DNA of 64,000 nt, from positions 1,319,001-1,383,000 of the forward strand of contig VICG01000015.1 in NCBI GenBank assembly GCA_008692225.1, written 5' to 3'. The DNA comes from Monilinia fructicola. Taxonomy: Eukaryota > Ascomycota > Leotiomycetes > Helotiales > Sclerotiniaceae. The notes under the pieces are model-generated. The model did no database searches and was not told the DNA's origin. It was given only the letters and a program-made list of their open reading frames with translations. Position 1 is the first letter of the stretch, and each line of letters opens with the position of its first letter. The translations under genes were made by a program, and so were the position numbers. Shown piece after piece: positions 26,396 through 38,338 of this stretch.

Positions 26396-28198
26396 ATGGC
26401 ACCAAAAATGACCAAGAATCAGATGCGGCGCGCGAAGAAGAAGGAGCAGAAGAAAGCAGCGCAGGTAAATACCAATGTTGTCTTTCTATCTGCAATCATT
26501 GACGAATTCCAGGTGACCCCGACTCCAGAAGCAGATGTTCCGAAAGATTCAGAACCCGAAGTCAACTCAACTGAACCTACCGAGACCACCAAGCCCATTG
26601 AAGAACCAAAAAAGGTTGATGAAGATCCTCTAGAATCAGATATTGCAGGATTTGACATTAGTGAAGATGATCCAAATTTTGCTATGTTCAAAGATATCAT
26701 GGATAGATTTGGTGCTACAACTGAAGATGACCAGGCTGCAAAAGGTGCAGACATAGGCGACAAGGGCGAAGTTTTCTTCGATGACGACGATGAAATTCCG
26801 GATGAGGATGAAGAGGCAGATAAAGAACCTAAATTATCCAAGAAGAAGAGAAAGGAGAGAGACAAGCTTTCTGTTGCGGAACTGAAAGCTCTCGTGAAAA
26901 AGCCAGAGCTTGTGGACTGGACAGATACCTCAGCATCGGATCCTCGATTACTCGTTCACATAAAGTCGTATCGAAATGTTGTACCAGTACCAAATCACTG
27001 GTCACTCAAGCGTGAGTATTTGTCATCGAAACGTGGTGTCGAGAAACCTCCTTTTGCTCTCCCAAAGTTCATTCAGGAGACTGGTATTGCTGAAATGCGC
27101 GATGCGGTATTGGAAAAACAGGACGGGGCTAGTTTAAAGCAGAAGCAACGAGAAAGGGTGCAGCCGAAGATGGGAAAACTGGATATTGATTATCAAAAGT
27201 TGTATGAAGCCTTCTTCCGGTTTCAAACAAAGCCGGAACTAACACGCTATGGTGAGGTTTACTACGAGGGAAAGGAATACGAGACGAATCTACGACATTT
27301 GCGCCCTGGAGAATTGAGCGATGACCTCAAAGATGCATTAAATATACCACCTGGAGCGCCGCCTCCATGGCTCATCAACCAACAACGTTTCGGCCCACCA
27401 CCTTCATATCCTTCGCTAAAAAATTCCTGGCTTGAATGCACCACCGCCACCCGGGGGAGCCTGGGGGTTCCATCCTGGTGGTTATGGAAAACCTCCTGTG
27501 GATGAGTTCAATCGACCCCTTTATGGAGGAGATATCTTTGGTGTTCTCCAACCACAAGTGAACAATCAAGCAGGCGAACCTATTGAGCGAACATTGTGGG
27601 GTGAGTTACAAGCACCTGAGGAAGAGTCTGAGGAAGAAGAGAGCGATGACGAAGAAGAAGAGGGTGACGAGGAAGAGGACGTCGGTGGTCTGCAGACACC
27701 TAGTGGTATGGAAACGCCAGGCGGAATCGCCTCAGCCGTACCATCAGAATACCCTGGCGACATGAGTGTTGGTGGAGATTTTGACCTTCGTAAGCAAAAG
27801 AGGGAACAGAGACTGAAGAGTCCACACACCCACGATCTGCTTACACAGTCATTCCTGAAAGGCAAATTCGTGCGGAAGGATTCTTCGGTGGCGAAAGAGC
27901 TTATGATGTTCGTGCTGGTCAGAATGCCCATTTACCAGTGTTAGGACAAGAAGATACAAGAAAGAGGAAGAAGCCAGGAGATGTAGATGTTGCATTGGAT
28001 CCTGACTCTTTGGTCACTGAAGATGGTATAAACAAGGAAGAAGTAAAACGGAGGTTTGAGGCTCAAAAGAAAGAGGAACAAGGAGCTTGGAACTACGATG
28101 AAGACCTAAGTGATATGATTGCTCAAGAGAGTAGGAAGAAGCAAAAGAGAGACGAAGAGAAGCGAAGCGAGAAAAGAGAGAGGTCCTACAGATTTTAA
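26396..28198 (+). CDS. CUS1: U2 snRNP-associated splicing factor CUS1 / SF3B subunit 2 (SAP145)
   Basis: SF3B2 helps anchor U2 snRNP to the intron branch region and contacts SF3B4. A basic N-terminus (MTKNQMRRAKKKEQKKAAQ) and an acidic middle precede the conserved DUF382/PSP core: VDWTDTSASDPRLLVHIKSY, VPVPNHWSLKREYLSSKRG, FRFQTKPELTRYGEVYYEG, LRPGELSDDLKDALNIPPGA and PPPWLINQQRFGPPPSYPSL. Later come GKPPVDEFNRPLYGGDIFG and AYTVIPERQIRAEGFFGG. Intron 26465-26512 (48 bp) is in frame and lacks a stop. Two single-base breaks (about 27420 at A6, and about 27815) cancel, giving 584 residues. The gene is essential in yeast, so the breaks are more likely sequence error than decay. Confidence 0.95.
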
Positions 28199-28682
28199 GA
28201 TAGGAGGCAAGTAATACGGCGTTGTATGGAGATGAGAAAGACACTCAATATTGGTGCCTTTACTATCTGTGCTTTCAACATGTAATATCAGATTATTGGG
28301 AAGGAAATCACGAAGCGTATGTGAAGTAGCCTTTCTGATCAGCATACCGTGATTTATTCTGCTGCAAGCCAACAACACAGTGTTATATAAACATTTCGGT
28401 GCAAGAAGCTCAAATCTGTTAACCTTCTCTCCTCTACACGTGATATGCACATGCATCGGAACAAAGCGGCCGCTAGTGTTTATCTCGACAGTTTGGAAAT
28501 TGTTTTTGGAGCTAGGGAACTGAGATGTGATTATCATCACATCATCTACAATTCAAACTCTGAGAAACCTACATTTACATCCAAAATTCACCGCATAACG
28601 CAATAACGACCTGAGACGAGACAGATATCAGAATTGAATCATATCTCGGAAGGTTCGAAGCAGGTATCTCTAGGGGCGCAAG
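28199..28682. other. intergenic region CUS1 to RS-protein gene
   Basis: CUS1 3' flank and leader of the next gene. No coding or repeat structure seen. Confidence 0.4.
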
Positions 28683-31489
28683 ATGGAAAGAGGTAGAGAC
28701 AGAAGGTTAGTTCTTATTTGCTTTGTTCACATCTGTACAGCAATGGGATAGAAGTATGGCATATCGAGCTTGAAAGCAAATAATATCATTGCGCGGTCAT
28801 CACAATACGACGAAAGGAATACAAAACATCAATTCCAAAAACCAAATACCTGCGGAGAAGCCCACAGTATACGCTATTCACAGGTGAGCGATAGCTACTA
28901 TCATTTTTGAATGGATCAAATAGAACTTCCAGAGGGAGACCCGAAGGCTGTGTGGTACTGGTTACACGATAAAACGCAATATGCACATCACTTTCATGCT
29001 CGAAGAACTCGCGAATACTGCTCATGGTCACACGATGTTCCATATTTCCACATTTGCGCCTGCAGGAAGCACCACAACGGTGGAGGTTTTTTGGAGGGAA
29101 AGAAGTGTTCTAGAAATTCCAGACAGAGAAATGAACGTTTCTGCGGCATTTCACGGCGACTGCCGTCTGGAATTAGATCTGAGGGTGTGGTTGAAGCTGT
29201 TGTTCAAGCTCGCAAGAGTTTCCCTTTGGATACTGGCCAAAATAGTTCGTGTGAGGATTCAATGGCATCAACCCAGATGCCTCGCGAAGCGCATGAACCA
29301 CAAAGCATGGAGTGGAGATGGCCAATCCCAGCTCGCAGTACTTCCCCAAACACCAGCAAAGCCTCTACTCCTTCAAGCGCTGATATTGCCATGGTTTCTG
29401 ACGAAGCCACCATCGCTACAACAGGCATGTTGGCAAATAACGAGCAATTCTATACCGGCAATAACATCGATTTATCGCAATTTGATAACCTTACAATTCA
29501 AACGAATGCAATTCCTCCAAGGTCGAACGATGCGTCTTACATGCCGGATAGTTAGTGGCCAGCCATATTTATTAAAGCAGTGCGAGATGTTGAGCTATAA
29601 GCAATATCGCAATTATTCAAAAATTCAGAAATGCTATGCCCCCTTTAGATTGCCCTATGGATGCAATATTAAAATAATTCATGGGCGAATGGCCGGATTG
29701 GCTGATCTAGATGTGCTAATGAATTGTATTTATAGAATTGATATCCGAGGTGATGGAGAAGTCACAAGATTAGGAGCGGGTGAATCATATAGACCTAATC
29801 ATAACCGACGCTCACCACCACGCGCCGACACTTTTAGGTCTGACCGCGACAGAGATAGGTCACCTCGCAGAGATCGACGAACTCCACCTTTATCCAGCGA
29901 TAGTTATCATCCAGGCGGGCGAGATCGTTCACCAAGACGCAGGTCAAGAACACCTCCATATCGCGCAAGAGACCGATCTCCACCTCGAGATATGAATTGG
30001 CGCGGCAGAGCCAGATCTCCAATTCGAGGAGGTCGAACTCCATTGAGAGCGAGGAGTCCAAGAAGATTTTCTCCTAGACGAGATGATGACCGTAGAGAGC
30101 GCCCTAGATCACCAAGAAGAGATGATAGGTAAACAGTTAATATTACTTGAGATATCAATTTTTTGATGTTGATAATTTTTTAGGAGACGATCAAGGTCAC
30201 CTTTTGATCGTAATCGCACACCTCTTCGAGCAAGATCCCCCATTATCCGAGCTAGATCGCCTCTTCCTCGAAGATCACCTCCTCCTGGCCCAAGAGGCTC
30301 GTGGCGTCCACGCTCTCGCAGTCGCGACTCAAGAGATGTTCGCACTCCTGTCGGGCCAAGTTCACAAACTTGGAGACGTCGTTCACCATCACCTATACGC
30401 CGAAGATCACCATCTCCAATTAGACGTCGGTCTCCTTCTCCAGCACTTCGCGATTCGGAAAGATCATCTGGTAGAAGTTCTGGCACCAATTCTCGTCGAT
30501 CTTCTCCACCTGTTCACCCTAGTAGGCAAGCTTTAACGCAAGCAGCAACTCGTGATGCAATACGTTCACCAGTACCCATCAGAGATCGATCTCCTTCAGC
30601 TTTGGCATACAGACAAAGAGAGCAAGAGTCTGCAAGATCTACACCTAAGGATCGCTCTCCAATTCGCCCTGTAGCTCCAAGGTCCCCACCTAAAGGTCCA
30701 GCGGCAACATTTCGAGGTCCAGAGACAACGTTCCGAGCACCAACTGGACCCAGTGGCAGTCGCAACTTTACTGCGCCTATCCCATCTGGTCCTTCATCAT
30801 ATAACTCGAGATCTGGTTCTGAGAGTAACGGTTCCATTGCTCCCCCATCTGGCCCACGTGGTTATGCGCCACCTCGTGGCCCTTCCACTTCCTTCAGAGG
30901 TGGTCGTTCGTCATTCAGCACCGACCGCCACAATCGCCCAGATACCTCATCTTGGGGAGCAGCACCACCAGCCCGACCCAGCACAGATCTAAGCTCAAGA
31001 ACTAGTGTGCCTCCACCTCGACCTCCACCAAGTGTTTCTCCCTCTCCAGCAAGAGATACTCCACCTGCTGCACCGACAGGTCCTTCAGGTATCCCCACTG
31101 GCCCTCGCGCAGGCACCACAGCTACATCTCGTCCTTCCCTCCAGCATTCTTCTAGTATATACCATAGCCGCGGTTCCATCTCAGGTCCTTCATCAGGTCC
31201 TCGTATCCACCCAGCAATGGTAGGAATTCCACCTATCTTACCTGGAGGAAGGATTGATCCAAGCGTCTCAGGTATCTCCACAGACATAGCAGCTCGTCTC
31301 AAGAAAAAAGAAGAAGAAGCAGAGATTTTGCGGGAGGAGTTGAAACAGAAACAGGAAAAGCTCAGGAAAGGATTGAAGCATTGGGATAGACTGAGTAGAG
31401 AAAGTGCGAGTATGGGCTTGAAAAGCGAGCTGAGCGAGAGGCACCTGAGGGTTTTGGCTGGTGAGAGTGTGGGTGGTAAAGCTTTTTGA
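28683..31489 (+). CDS. arginine/serine-rich (RS-domain) protein with C-terminal coiled coil
   Basis: Probably a nuclear RNA-processing protein; no RRM or zinc finger is visible. Model: exon 1 28683-28705 (MERGRDRR), a 1,030-bp intron 28706-29735 (GTTAGT donor, GTGCTAATG branch site, TATAG acceptor), exon 2 29736-30128, intron 30129-30183, exon 3 30184-31489, for 573 residues with an intact frame. Exons 2-3 carry many RSP/RDRSP repeats (RDRDRSPRRDRRTPP; RRRSPSPIRRRSPSP), then a Pro/Ser/Gly-rich stretch, then a Lys/Glu coiled coil (ARLKKKEEEAEILREELKQ) and a conserved-looking end RVLAGESVGGKAF. Exon 1 is inferred from splice signals and phase; the true 5' end could differ. I cannot name an orthologue. 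Confidence 0.7.
28911..29555 (+). other. 214-codon open frame inside the long intron of the RS-protein gene
   Basis: Open from MDQIELPEGDPKAVWYW to NDASYMPDS. The second half has plausible coding composition (SPNTSKASTPSSADIAMVSD; LSQFDNLTIQTNAIPP), but the first half is unusually rich in His, Cys and Arg and matches nothing I know. It could be a nested gene, alternative exons or chance. Confidence 0.25.
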
Positions 31490-32464
31490 TCAAGCTGGTA
31501 CTGATCATAGCGCTGCATTGGGTTGGTTTGTTTCTTTTGTCGTTTGGCGAGGGGATGGGGATGGGAGGGGGGGAGAGGTTTCACATGGAAGTAAGGGCGT
31601 GAATGGATACTTCGGAATCTACCAAGCAAAGAGACTTCATATGAAGAAGCTTGGTAGTACTTTCTTATTAGATCATCCGTCGGAGGGAGATAAAGATGGA
31701 GATGAAATTATGAACAAGTCAAACATGAATACTGAATCCGCAGATATCATCTGTGCAAGGAGGAGCGTTTGGGCGTTTTATTTTGCTTCATAGCTTCGGG
31801 CTCTGGAACACATCGAAACTTTTGCTTCCTTAGCGAAGCCTTTTCTTTTTTTGCTACTGATACCAAGGAAACACAAATCGATGCGTGCTGGTCTTTACTG
31901 TATGTATATAAACACTCGAGTGTAAATCACAAGACAATAAAATCTTAATTTGATGAATACGTGAGCTTTCGTGCATTCTTATTGCAACCGTTGCTCATAA
32001 GTTTGGGTTACGAGAGAGCATTTCCCAAGAGACAAGAAACTCTCTACATGGGCTTGGTGATGTGTGAGCGGTGGTGATTTTGCTAAATTGTGGTATATTG
32101 TTTAGGATGTACTATCGAGGTGATAGTCCTCTCATTCTACATTATCTGGTGCAAAATCCCACCCAGCTTCTCTTTAAGTCTCTTTGCTGGGTGGGTTTTG
32201 ATTAGATTATGAAATCTCGATACTGAGAATTCGTTCTGAGAGGCTATTCCCACTACTATCTAGCTCCATGGCTTAAATTGTCAAGGCAGCCTGAACTGAA
32301 TCGTGCATTATTCAACCTCCCCTTTCGTTGCGAGGGAATGCTTCAACAGTGGCACGGAGCCGAAACCCTTGCCTGGTTCTCTTTCTTTATGCATTTAGAC
32401 ATCCTCCGATTTATTTTGTTCGGCTTCTCATGTTGGCTCATCTACCTAGGATCCAACTAGGTAA
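31490..32464. other. convergent intergenic region with a perfect hairpin
   Basis: Lies between the 3' ends of the RS-protein gene and ORC5. A polyG patch is at 31567-31577 and the hairpin at 32152-32200 is annotated separately. No gene. Confidence 0.5.
32152..32200. terminator. 10-bp perfect inverted repeat (possible hairpin) between convergent genes
   Basis: CCCACCCAGC at 32158-32167 and GCTGGGTGGG at 32186-32195 are exact reverse complements separated by 18 nt. The arms extend with CAAAA/TTTTG after a one-base bulge, for about 15 pairs. It lies 270 bp beyond the ORC5 stop. Its role in 3'-end formation is a guess; eukaryotic genes do not normally use such hairpins. Confidence 0.4.
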
Positions 32465-34110
32465 TCACTCTGCCAAATAATCCTCTGCCTCGATTCCCAC
32501 ACTCCTCGCAAGTCCCCTTACTACCTCCCAGCCCACCGCAACTCTCCATCTACTTCCTCCATCCAGTGTATCACCGGCATTTGCACTCCCCATCTTAGCA
32601 ATCAAACGCAAACTAGCTAGAGTTGCAATAGCCATTTGTACATCTGCTTCTCCTGCGCCCAATCCTTTATCCTTCCTCTTGCCAGTTCCATTTGTATATG
32701 AATAGCGGCCTCTTCCATCAGCATCCTCACGCAATACGTGATAAATAGCGAGCATTCTTTCCAGATGAAATGCCTGGGGGCCAAGGAGTTTGCGAGGAAT
32801 TTTGCGTGATTTGGATACGCCGGGTCGCGATGTGGAGGCAGTAAGGGCTGTACCGCCACCATGCTTCTTACGTTTCAAGGTTGAAGTTTGTTGCAGAAAA
32901 TGATGCTGATCTGTGCGAGGGGGGTTGTGAGAAGCAAGATAAGAGGCAATGAGGAGAAGACGGGTGTGATAAGGGAGATGGGTTGTTATCTTGTTTTGGG
33001 TTTGAGCTTGAATGGTGCTTTTATTAATCATTGCCATTGTGGCTACGGAGTTCGACGTAGTAGGAGCAAGAACAGATGGCGTAAGAAAGGTATCATTTTG
33101 AAGGAGGGTACGATTGGCGATGAGCAGGCGGGAGAATTCGTTAGATGTGTATGTCCCATTCAGTATTGGTTGGATAAAGGTAGGCCATAATTGAAGGCAA
33201 ACGGTGCGAAACGAGAGGAGATCACGCCCAGAGTGTTTGGAGAGAGAATCGTAGATCGTGGGGAGAAAACGTTCCCAAATGGAGGACGTTTCTTTGGAAC
33301 CATCAGGAAGTCGAGGTAATGGTTTGCAGGTTCGGGAGAGAATTTCCACAAGTTCGGATTTAGTATATGACGGGAAATGGATATGAGGGATCCCAGGTAA
33401 ATGAAAAAAGCTAGGTCGAGGAATCGTGGTAATGAATATTGTGGTAAGATTAGGGATCTATGCTTGTTAGAGTTCGGATCTGCACCGATGAACACGGGAA
33501 TTGAACATACAATTTCACCCATTCGGGCCAATGCTGGTAACATGGTTGGAGGAGCTTCTCTCTGTCGATCAATCCCATCAAAAACAAGAACAAATCGCTG
33601 CTTCGCAGCTTGCGCCTCGTTTGTGGCAGTCCAGCCTTCGAGTAGTTTTCCTACTTCGACCACCAATTGTGCAAGGTTCTCACATCTTGGTATATTGCCC
33701 TCCCATTCTACTGCTTTCGCAACAGCCCCTATTGTCTGCTCTAACAAATGCCTTCCGGATATACATTCCGCGCTTTTGATTATGGCATATTGTATTTCAT
33801 TGTTAAAATGTTCCCCAGGGACGTCGTTTTGTGCTAAAGGATTGGTTGACAATGCCTCGAGAATGGCCTTGCTTATGGTAGATTTGCCCGTGGCTTCAAG
33901 CCCATGCAATACGACATTCTTGCTTGGAGCTGCTGAAATCTAAGAATGATTTCTTCAGGTAAGTAAACATTCAAACACGCAGCTACAAAGTTCAGGAAAA
34001 CTTACAGAAAGTAAAGTAGCTAAAGAGCGAATCTGTTGATCTCTACATGGGAATTGAGCCGATAACGATGAGAGAATTAATTCGTTTGGTAAAGTAAACA
34101 AAGAAATCAT
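32465..34110 (-). CDS. ORC5: origin recognition complex subunit 5
   Basis: ATPase-fold subunit of the six-protein ORC that marks replication origins and loads MCM. Exon 1 is 34006-34110 (MISLFTLPNELILSSLSAQF), intron 33940-34005, exon 2 32465-33939. Walker A GLEATGKST and Walker B FVLVFDGIDRQ are clear, followed by the AAA+ strand-loop IPVFIGADPNSNK. The middle shows FPSYTKSELVEILSRTCK, and the C-terminal half is winged-helix-like (PYHTRLLLIASYLASHN; LGPQAFHLERMLAIYHVL). One base appears missing near 33405 in a run of six T; restoring length gives 526 residues, a normal ORC5 size. Confidence 0.93.
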
Positions 34111-35041
34111 CTTTTATCGAGTTATGTTGTGTTGTGTTGCTTCTTGAAGCGTCCACGGGTGGTTGTTGTGTTTTGGGAGACGGGAACATTTATTAAGATG
34201 GAGCGAGGCAAGGTTACCTGGTCGATCTGCAAGGCTGATGACACTTACTGGGTGACGCGTGATCACGTGAGGGACATATTGACAAGGCTGTGATCTCTCA
34301 ATTTCCTACCTAGGCAATAATAAGTTTTAATTATTATCAAATGGATACGAAGGTCCACCCACGGGTAGCACAAGCACTTAAAGCAAGGCTCAAGATTCAA
34401 TCCACCAGATCCATAAGTTGAATGACTGGCTAACCCGTCCTTACCTACCTTCCACTTTACGTACTTCATCTCATTCGAGGTCATTTCATTCACCTCATTC
34501 TCATCCATCTCATCTCGTTCATCTCGTTCATCTCAGCCTTCTCGATCTCAGCCTTCTCGTCCTTTCTTTTCATATTATATGTTGATCCCGCAATTTTTAG
34601 ATAGAATACCTCGATACCTACTCTAAGGTATTGATATCTAGGTGTTTTGAAAGTCTAACTGAATCAATGCCTGGAGGAGTCAATCTCTAAAACTTGAGTC
34701 TCTTCTAGTAAGAAACCCAGCAGGCAAACCAGCCATTCTATCATTTTTTATCATTGATTTCGTAATTCGAAGAGCCTTCACCCTTTCCTCTTCTTCCTGT
34801 TGGGCAGAACACCAAAAAATCGCAACTTAACACCATCAGTATTGGTTTTCTCTCTTCTCTCCTCTGCTACGAAGTGAAAGGGGTTTTCTTTACTATGAGT
34901 CCACTGTTGGTTTTCGTATCATGAAATTCAGTAATCTTTAAAGTTTTACTCAACACATGTTACTCAACTTCCCTACTTTTCAGCTAGCACTAACTCCTGG
35001 GCACTTTGCATCTCGAAGACATATCTCGATTCGAAATCAAG
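34111..35041. other. divergent intergenic region
   Basis: Between ORC5 and the Zn2Cys6 gene, transcribed in opposite directions. Includes a short TCATCTCGT/CAGCCTTCTCG repeat at about 34500-34560. No coding signal. Confidence 0.45.
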
Positions 35042-36353
35042 ATGTCCACTACTTTCAACACAAAGAGACCCCATAAAAAGTCAAGGGGTGGGTGTCAGAC
35101 CTGCAAGACCAAAAAGATTAAGGTATACCTATTCAATACTTGCCCCCATTTGTTTGATGGTCACTGACCAACAATGAAAGTGTGATGAAGCCAAACCAAA
35201 ATGCTCCTTTTGTGACATAAGAAAGCTTTCTTGCCTTTATGTGCAAAAGCCTGCAAAGGCAAATGAGTTTTCAAGTTCAACAGACCCCATGCAAAATACT
35301 TCTCTGGAAAGGCGTGGGACTTCTGATGGGCCTGTTCAATCACTGGAAATCTCGTGGGACTTTAGGAGCTCGCCATTTCCCCCAATAGTTACATCTACTG
35401 AGGTGCTTTCTATGACGGATGTACGTATGATGCATCATTATTCTACATTTACAGGTCCAATTGTGGCACTCGGACCTGAAGCTTGTCACGTAATGCAAGT
35501 GGCTGTCCCCTCCCTTGCTTTCGAGAATGAGTTTCTTATGAATGCAATGTTGGGATTGGCATCTCTTCACAGCCAACACCTACTACCACAAATGGAGGAA
35601 CATAGACGACAAACAGCTCTTTACCGTGCAAAAGCCTTACGTGACTATCGCACTGCTGTAATGACAGTCAATAAAGACTCGAAGAATTATGAGGCAGTTC
35701 TCGTAATGGCATTAGTCCTTGTAGTGCTCGCTTCAGGGGACCGAGACGACAATGATGAGCTCACAATTGTGAATTGGATGGGCCTGTATAGAGGATTGCG
35801 TTACATCGTTTCGATGAAAACCCAGGAAAATAATACACCTTCTGTCGGCCCACTGTTCGTCCGAAATCTCGATGATTTGCTCGCTACTCCGATGGTCCCC
35901 ACTGTTCTATTAGATATGCTAAACATAGATCCCAGTGATCAAGATTTTGGAGATTTGGGGGTATATTGCGGAACTTTGGATGCTCTGGGCAACCTCTATG
36001 CAAGTCTTCGTCAGGATGAACTTGGAGAGCGATTGTTTATTCGCATCATTTCCTGGCCATCTTTCACTCCTGACGAATTCACAGATCTGGTAAAGAAAAA
36101 ACGGCCGAGGGCGCTTGTTATCTGCGCCTATTATATGTCCTTTATAAAACTCGTCTCCGGACTTTGGTGGCTTGAAGGTCTAGCAGATCGTGACCTTTTT
36201 GCCATTACTGGAACGCTGGGCCCTAACTGGAATCATGTACTGGATGTTCCACTTGAAGTTCTCCGGACACAAGAGAAGCGAAGGATTGTTGATATACTAC
36301 TTCGACGACCCTCTCCCGTCACATGCAATGAGAATACTCTTTCTCGTGGATGA
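35042..36353 (+). CDS. Zn(II)2Cys6 transcription factor (Upc2-like architecture)
   Basis: A fungal-specific DNA-binding regulator. Exons 35042-35122 and 35181-36353; intron 35123-35180 splits the zinc cluster directly before its third cysteine. The cluster is GGCQTCKTKK then IKCDEAKPKCSFCDIRKLSC, spacing C-x2-C-x6-C-x6-C-x2-C-x6-C. It lies at the N-terminus (about residues 18-45) and is followed by a mainly helical body with SLAFENEFLMNAMLGLASLH and RAKALRDYRTAVMTVNK, as in Upc2/sterol-uptake-type factors. 417 residues, intact frame. The regulated pathway is not shown by its neighbours. Confidence 0.88.
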
Positions 36354-37504
36354 GAAGATGAATGAGAGCCGTGACAGAAAAAAAGGCACCAACACATACA
36401 TGTTCAAGCTTCATTGAATGGTGATTAAACCACGTTTCATATCTGGCTTATGATATCGAATCCTTTCGTGAAGAAGTTGATATATTGTCATGGCCAACTA
36501 AGTATTCTTGCAGAATATGAAATCCTTTCGTATGACGAACTAGATCCGTGTATGGTCATTGGACAGGATCCTCTTGCGGAGGCGCGAATCCCATATCATT
36601 CACTAACTTTGTCAAAATAACATCTGTATGATAGATAATTAGAAACACATGATCTGGCAGTTTAAGCCCTCCGATAAGATTTATAAAAAGGACAATACAC
36701 TTAACAGCCTACTGATCAGCACTTACGGTGAAGAGTTTATCATTCAGATCATTGGGTCACAAAGGTACTACGTACCACCACACGAATCAAAACAAGACAT
36801 GGAAGTAGCACAATTTACTGCGCCCTCTTCAGGTCACGTTTCAGTATACAGATATTTACATATTGTTGGAAAGGGGTTCTCTCGGCAGCGACTTTCTTCA
36901 GTAAAACTTGTATCAAATCCGATCATCATGAGCCATTTCTGTGTCAGATTGGCGCGGGGAATCAGAATAGCCCCCACACAGGGGTTCATTCGCTACAGGG
37001 TTACATTGATATTTTGGATATCATTGGATGAATGGTTCGGATGAGAGTAACCGAACTTATCCGATGCCACTTCGTCAGCCCTAGAGTTAGGGGTGTGTTG
37101 TACTTTTGTTTTATTGTGATGCATATGCAGGTCGATTATAGGGTTGTTGATCACAGGGGCCGAAACTTGGGGTACTATTTCGGGGATCAAGATGGAGCGC
37201 TTAACTTGGCTTATTATTAGTTTCGGATGGTCTTGGATTCGAGCGGTTTAGTTTAAAGGTGTCATCATGAGTAGCCTTTTTGGAGTGTGGCGCTTAGAAC
37301 TATCAAAGGAATAGTCGTGGTGTGATTATTTATATGAACTGTGCCATTGTCTTTGTTTAATTCTCCTCAGCTCAATCTCGATCTTCTTATTATTTGCAGT
37401 TTTAAAAGTGTCCGGCATATCTTTCTGTTTCATTTTCTTCTGTCTATTCAATTAATCAACACACAGTCTTTGGTTGTTATATCGTAAAATAATACTATTT
37501 CACA
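36354..37504. other. intergenic region
   Basis: 3' flank of the Zn2Cys6 gene and promoter of the cupredoxin gene. Short frames at 36649-37044 and on the minus strand have no protein-like features. Nothing else seen. Confidence 0.45.
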
Positions 37505-38338
37505 ATGCATTTTAGCAAAGCTGTCTTACTCCTCGGAGCGTTCCCTTTAACTCTTGCTGCATACGGCGCCGCTGATGCTAGCCCCTCCAGCGCAGTCAAA
37601 GCATCCACCACAACCAGTACCTCTCCCTCCGATCCAACCCACACCATTCTTGTTGGCGCTGGTGGCCAACTCACCTTTTCCCCAAATGAAACAAAAGCCG
37701 ACGTAAACACAACACTCGAATTTCACTTCTATCCTCAAACCCACTCGGTCGCGCAAGCCGCTTTTGCATCCCCATGTAACGGCACTGGCTTCTTTTCTGG
37801 GCCCATCACCACGACCAGCAGCGATGGAAATTCCTCAGTGTTCAGTGTGTTGGTAAATGATACGAAGCCAATCTGGTTCTACTGCGGATTCGCAAGACAC
37901 TGTGAGAACGGCATGGTGGGAGCTGTTAACATACCGTAAGTTTCATCCCATCGCATCCCTACCTTCTCTCGTTGTTCCACCTCATCCCTCCCCTACGCCC
38001 TATCCCACACCCCACACCCCAAGACTAACACAGCAAATAGAACGGACAACTCCAAAACCCTCGCGCAATTTGCCGCGGCCGCGAAGAAGCTCAATGGTGA
38101 CGCTACCAAGAATCCTCCAGGGCTCGTGGGCGGCACCTTTGCACCGGCCAAAGCGGAAAGCTCGGGCTCGAGCTCGGGCTCGGGAGCAAGCGCAACGTCA
38201 ACCTCGGCCTTGGGTAGCAGCGCTACGGGCTCGTCAACGGCCGCTAGTGCTAGTTCTTCCAGTGGCGCGGGTCTGATGGGGGTGGGGTGGGTGACTTTTG
38301 CGGGTGCTGTGGGAGTGGCGGGGCTGTTGGGAATGTAG
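37505..38338 (+). CDS. secreted, probably GPI-anchored cupredoxin-domain protein
   Basis: Two exons, 37505-37935 and 38041-38338; 242 residues, intact frame. The signal peptide MHFSKAVLLLGAFPLTLAAYG is followed by a cupredoxin fold (HTILVGAGGQLTFSPNET; TTLEFHFYPQTHSV; PIWFYCGFARHCENGMVG). Type-1 copper ligands look complete: His in QTHSV, then Cys, His and Met in C-x4-H-x4-M. A long Ser/Ala/Gly/Thr linker leads to a hydrophobic C-terminus (VGWVTFAGAVGVAGLLGM) typical of a GPI-anchor signal. Such extracellular Ser-rich cupredoxins are common at fungal surfaces; no specific role is shown here. Confidence 0.88.
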
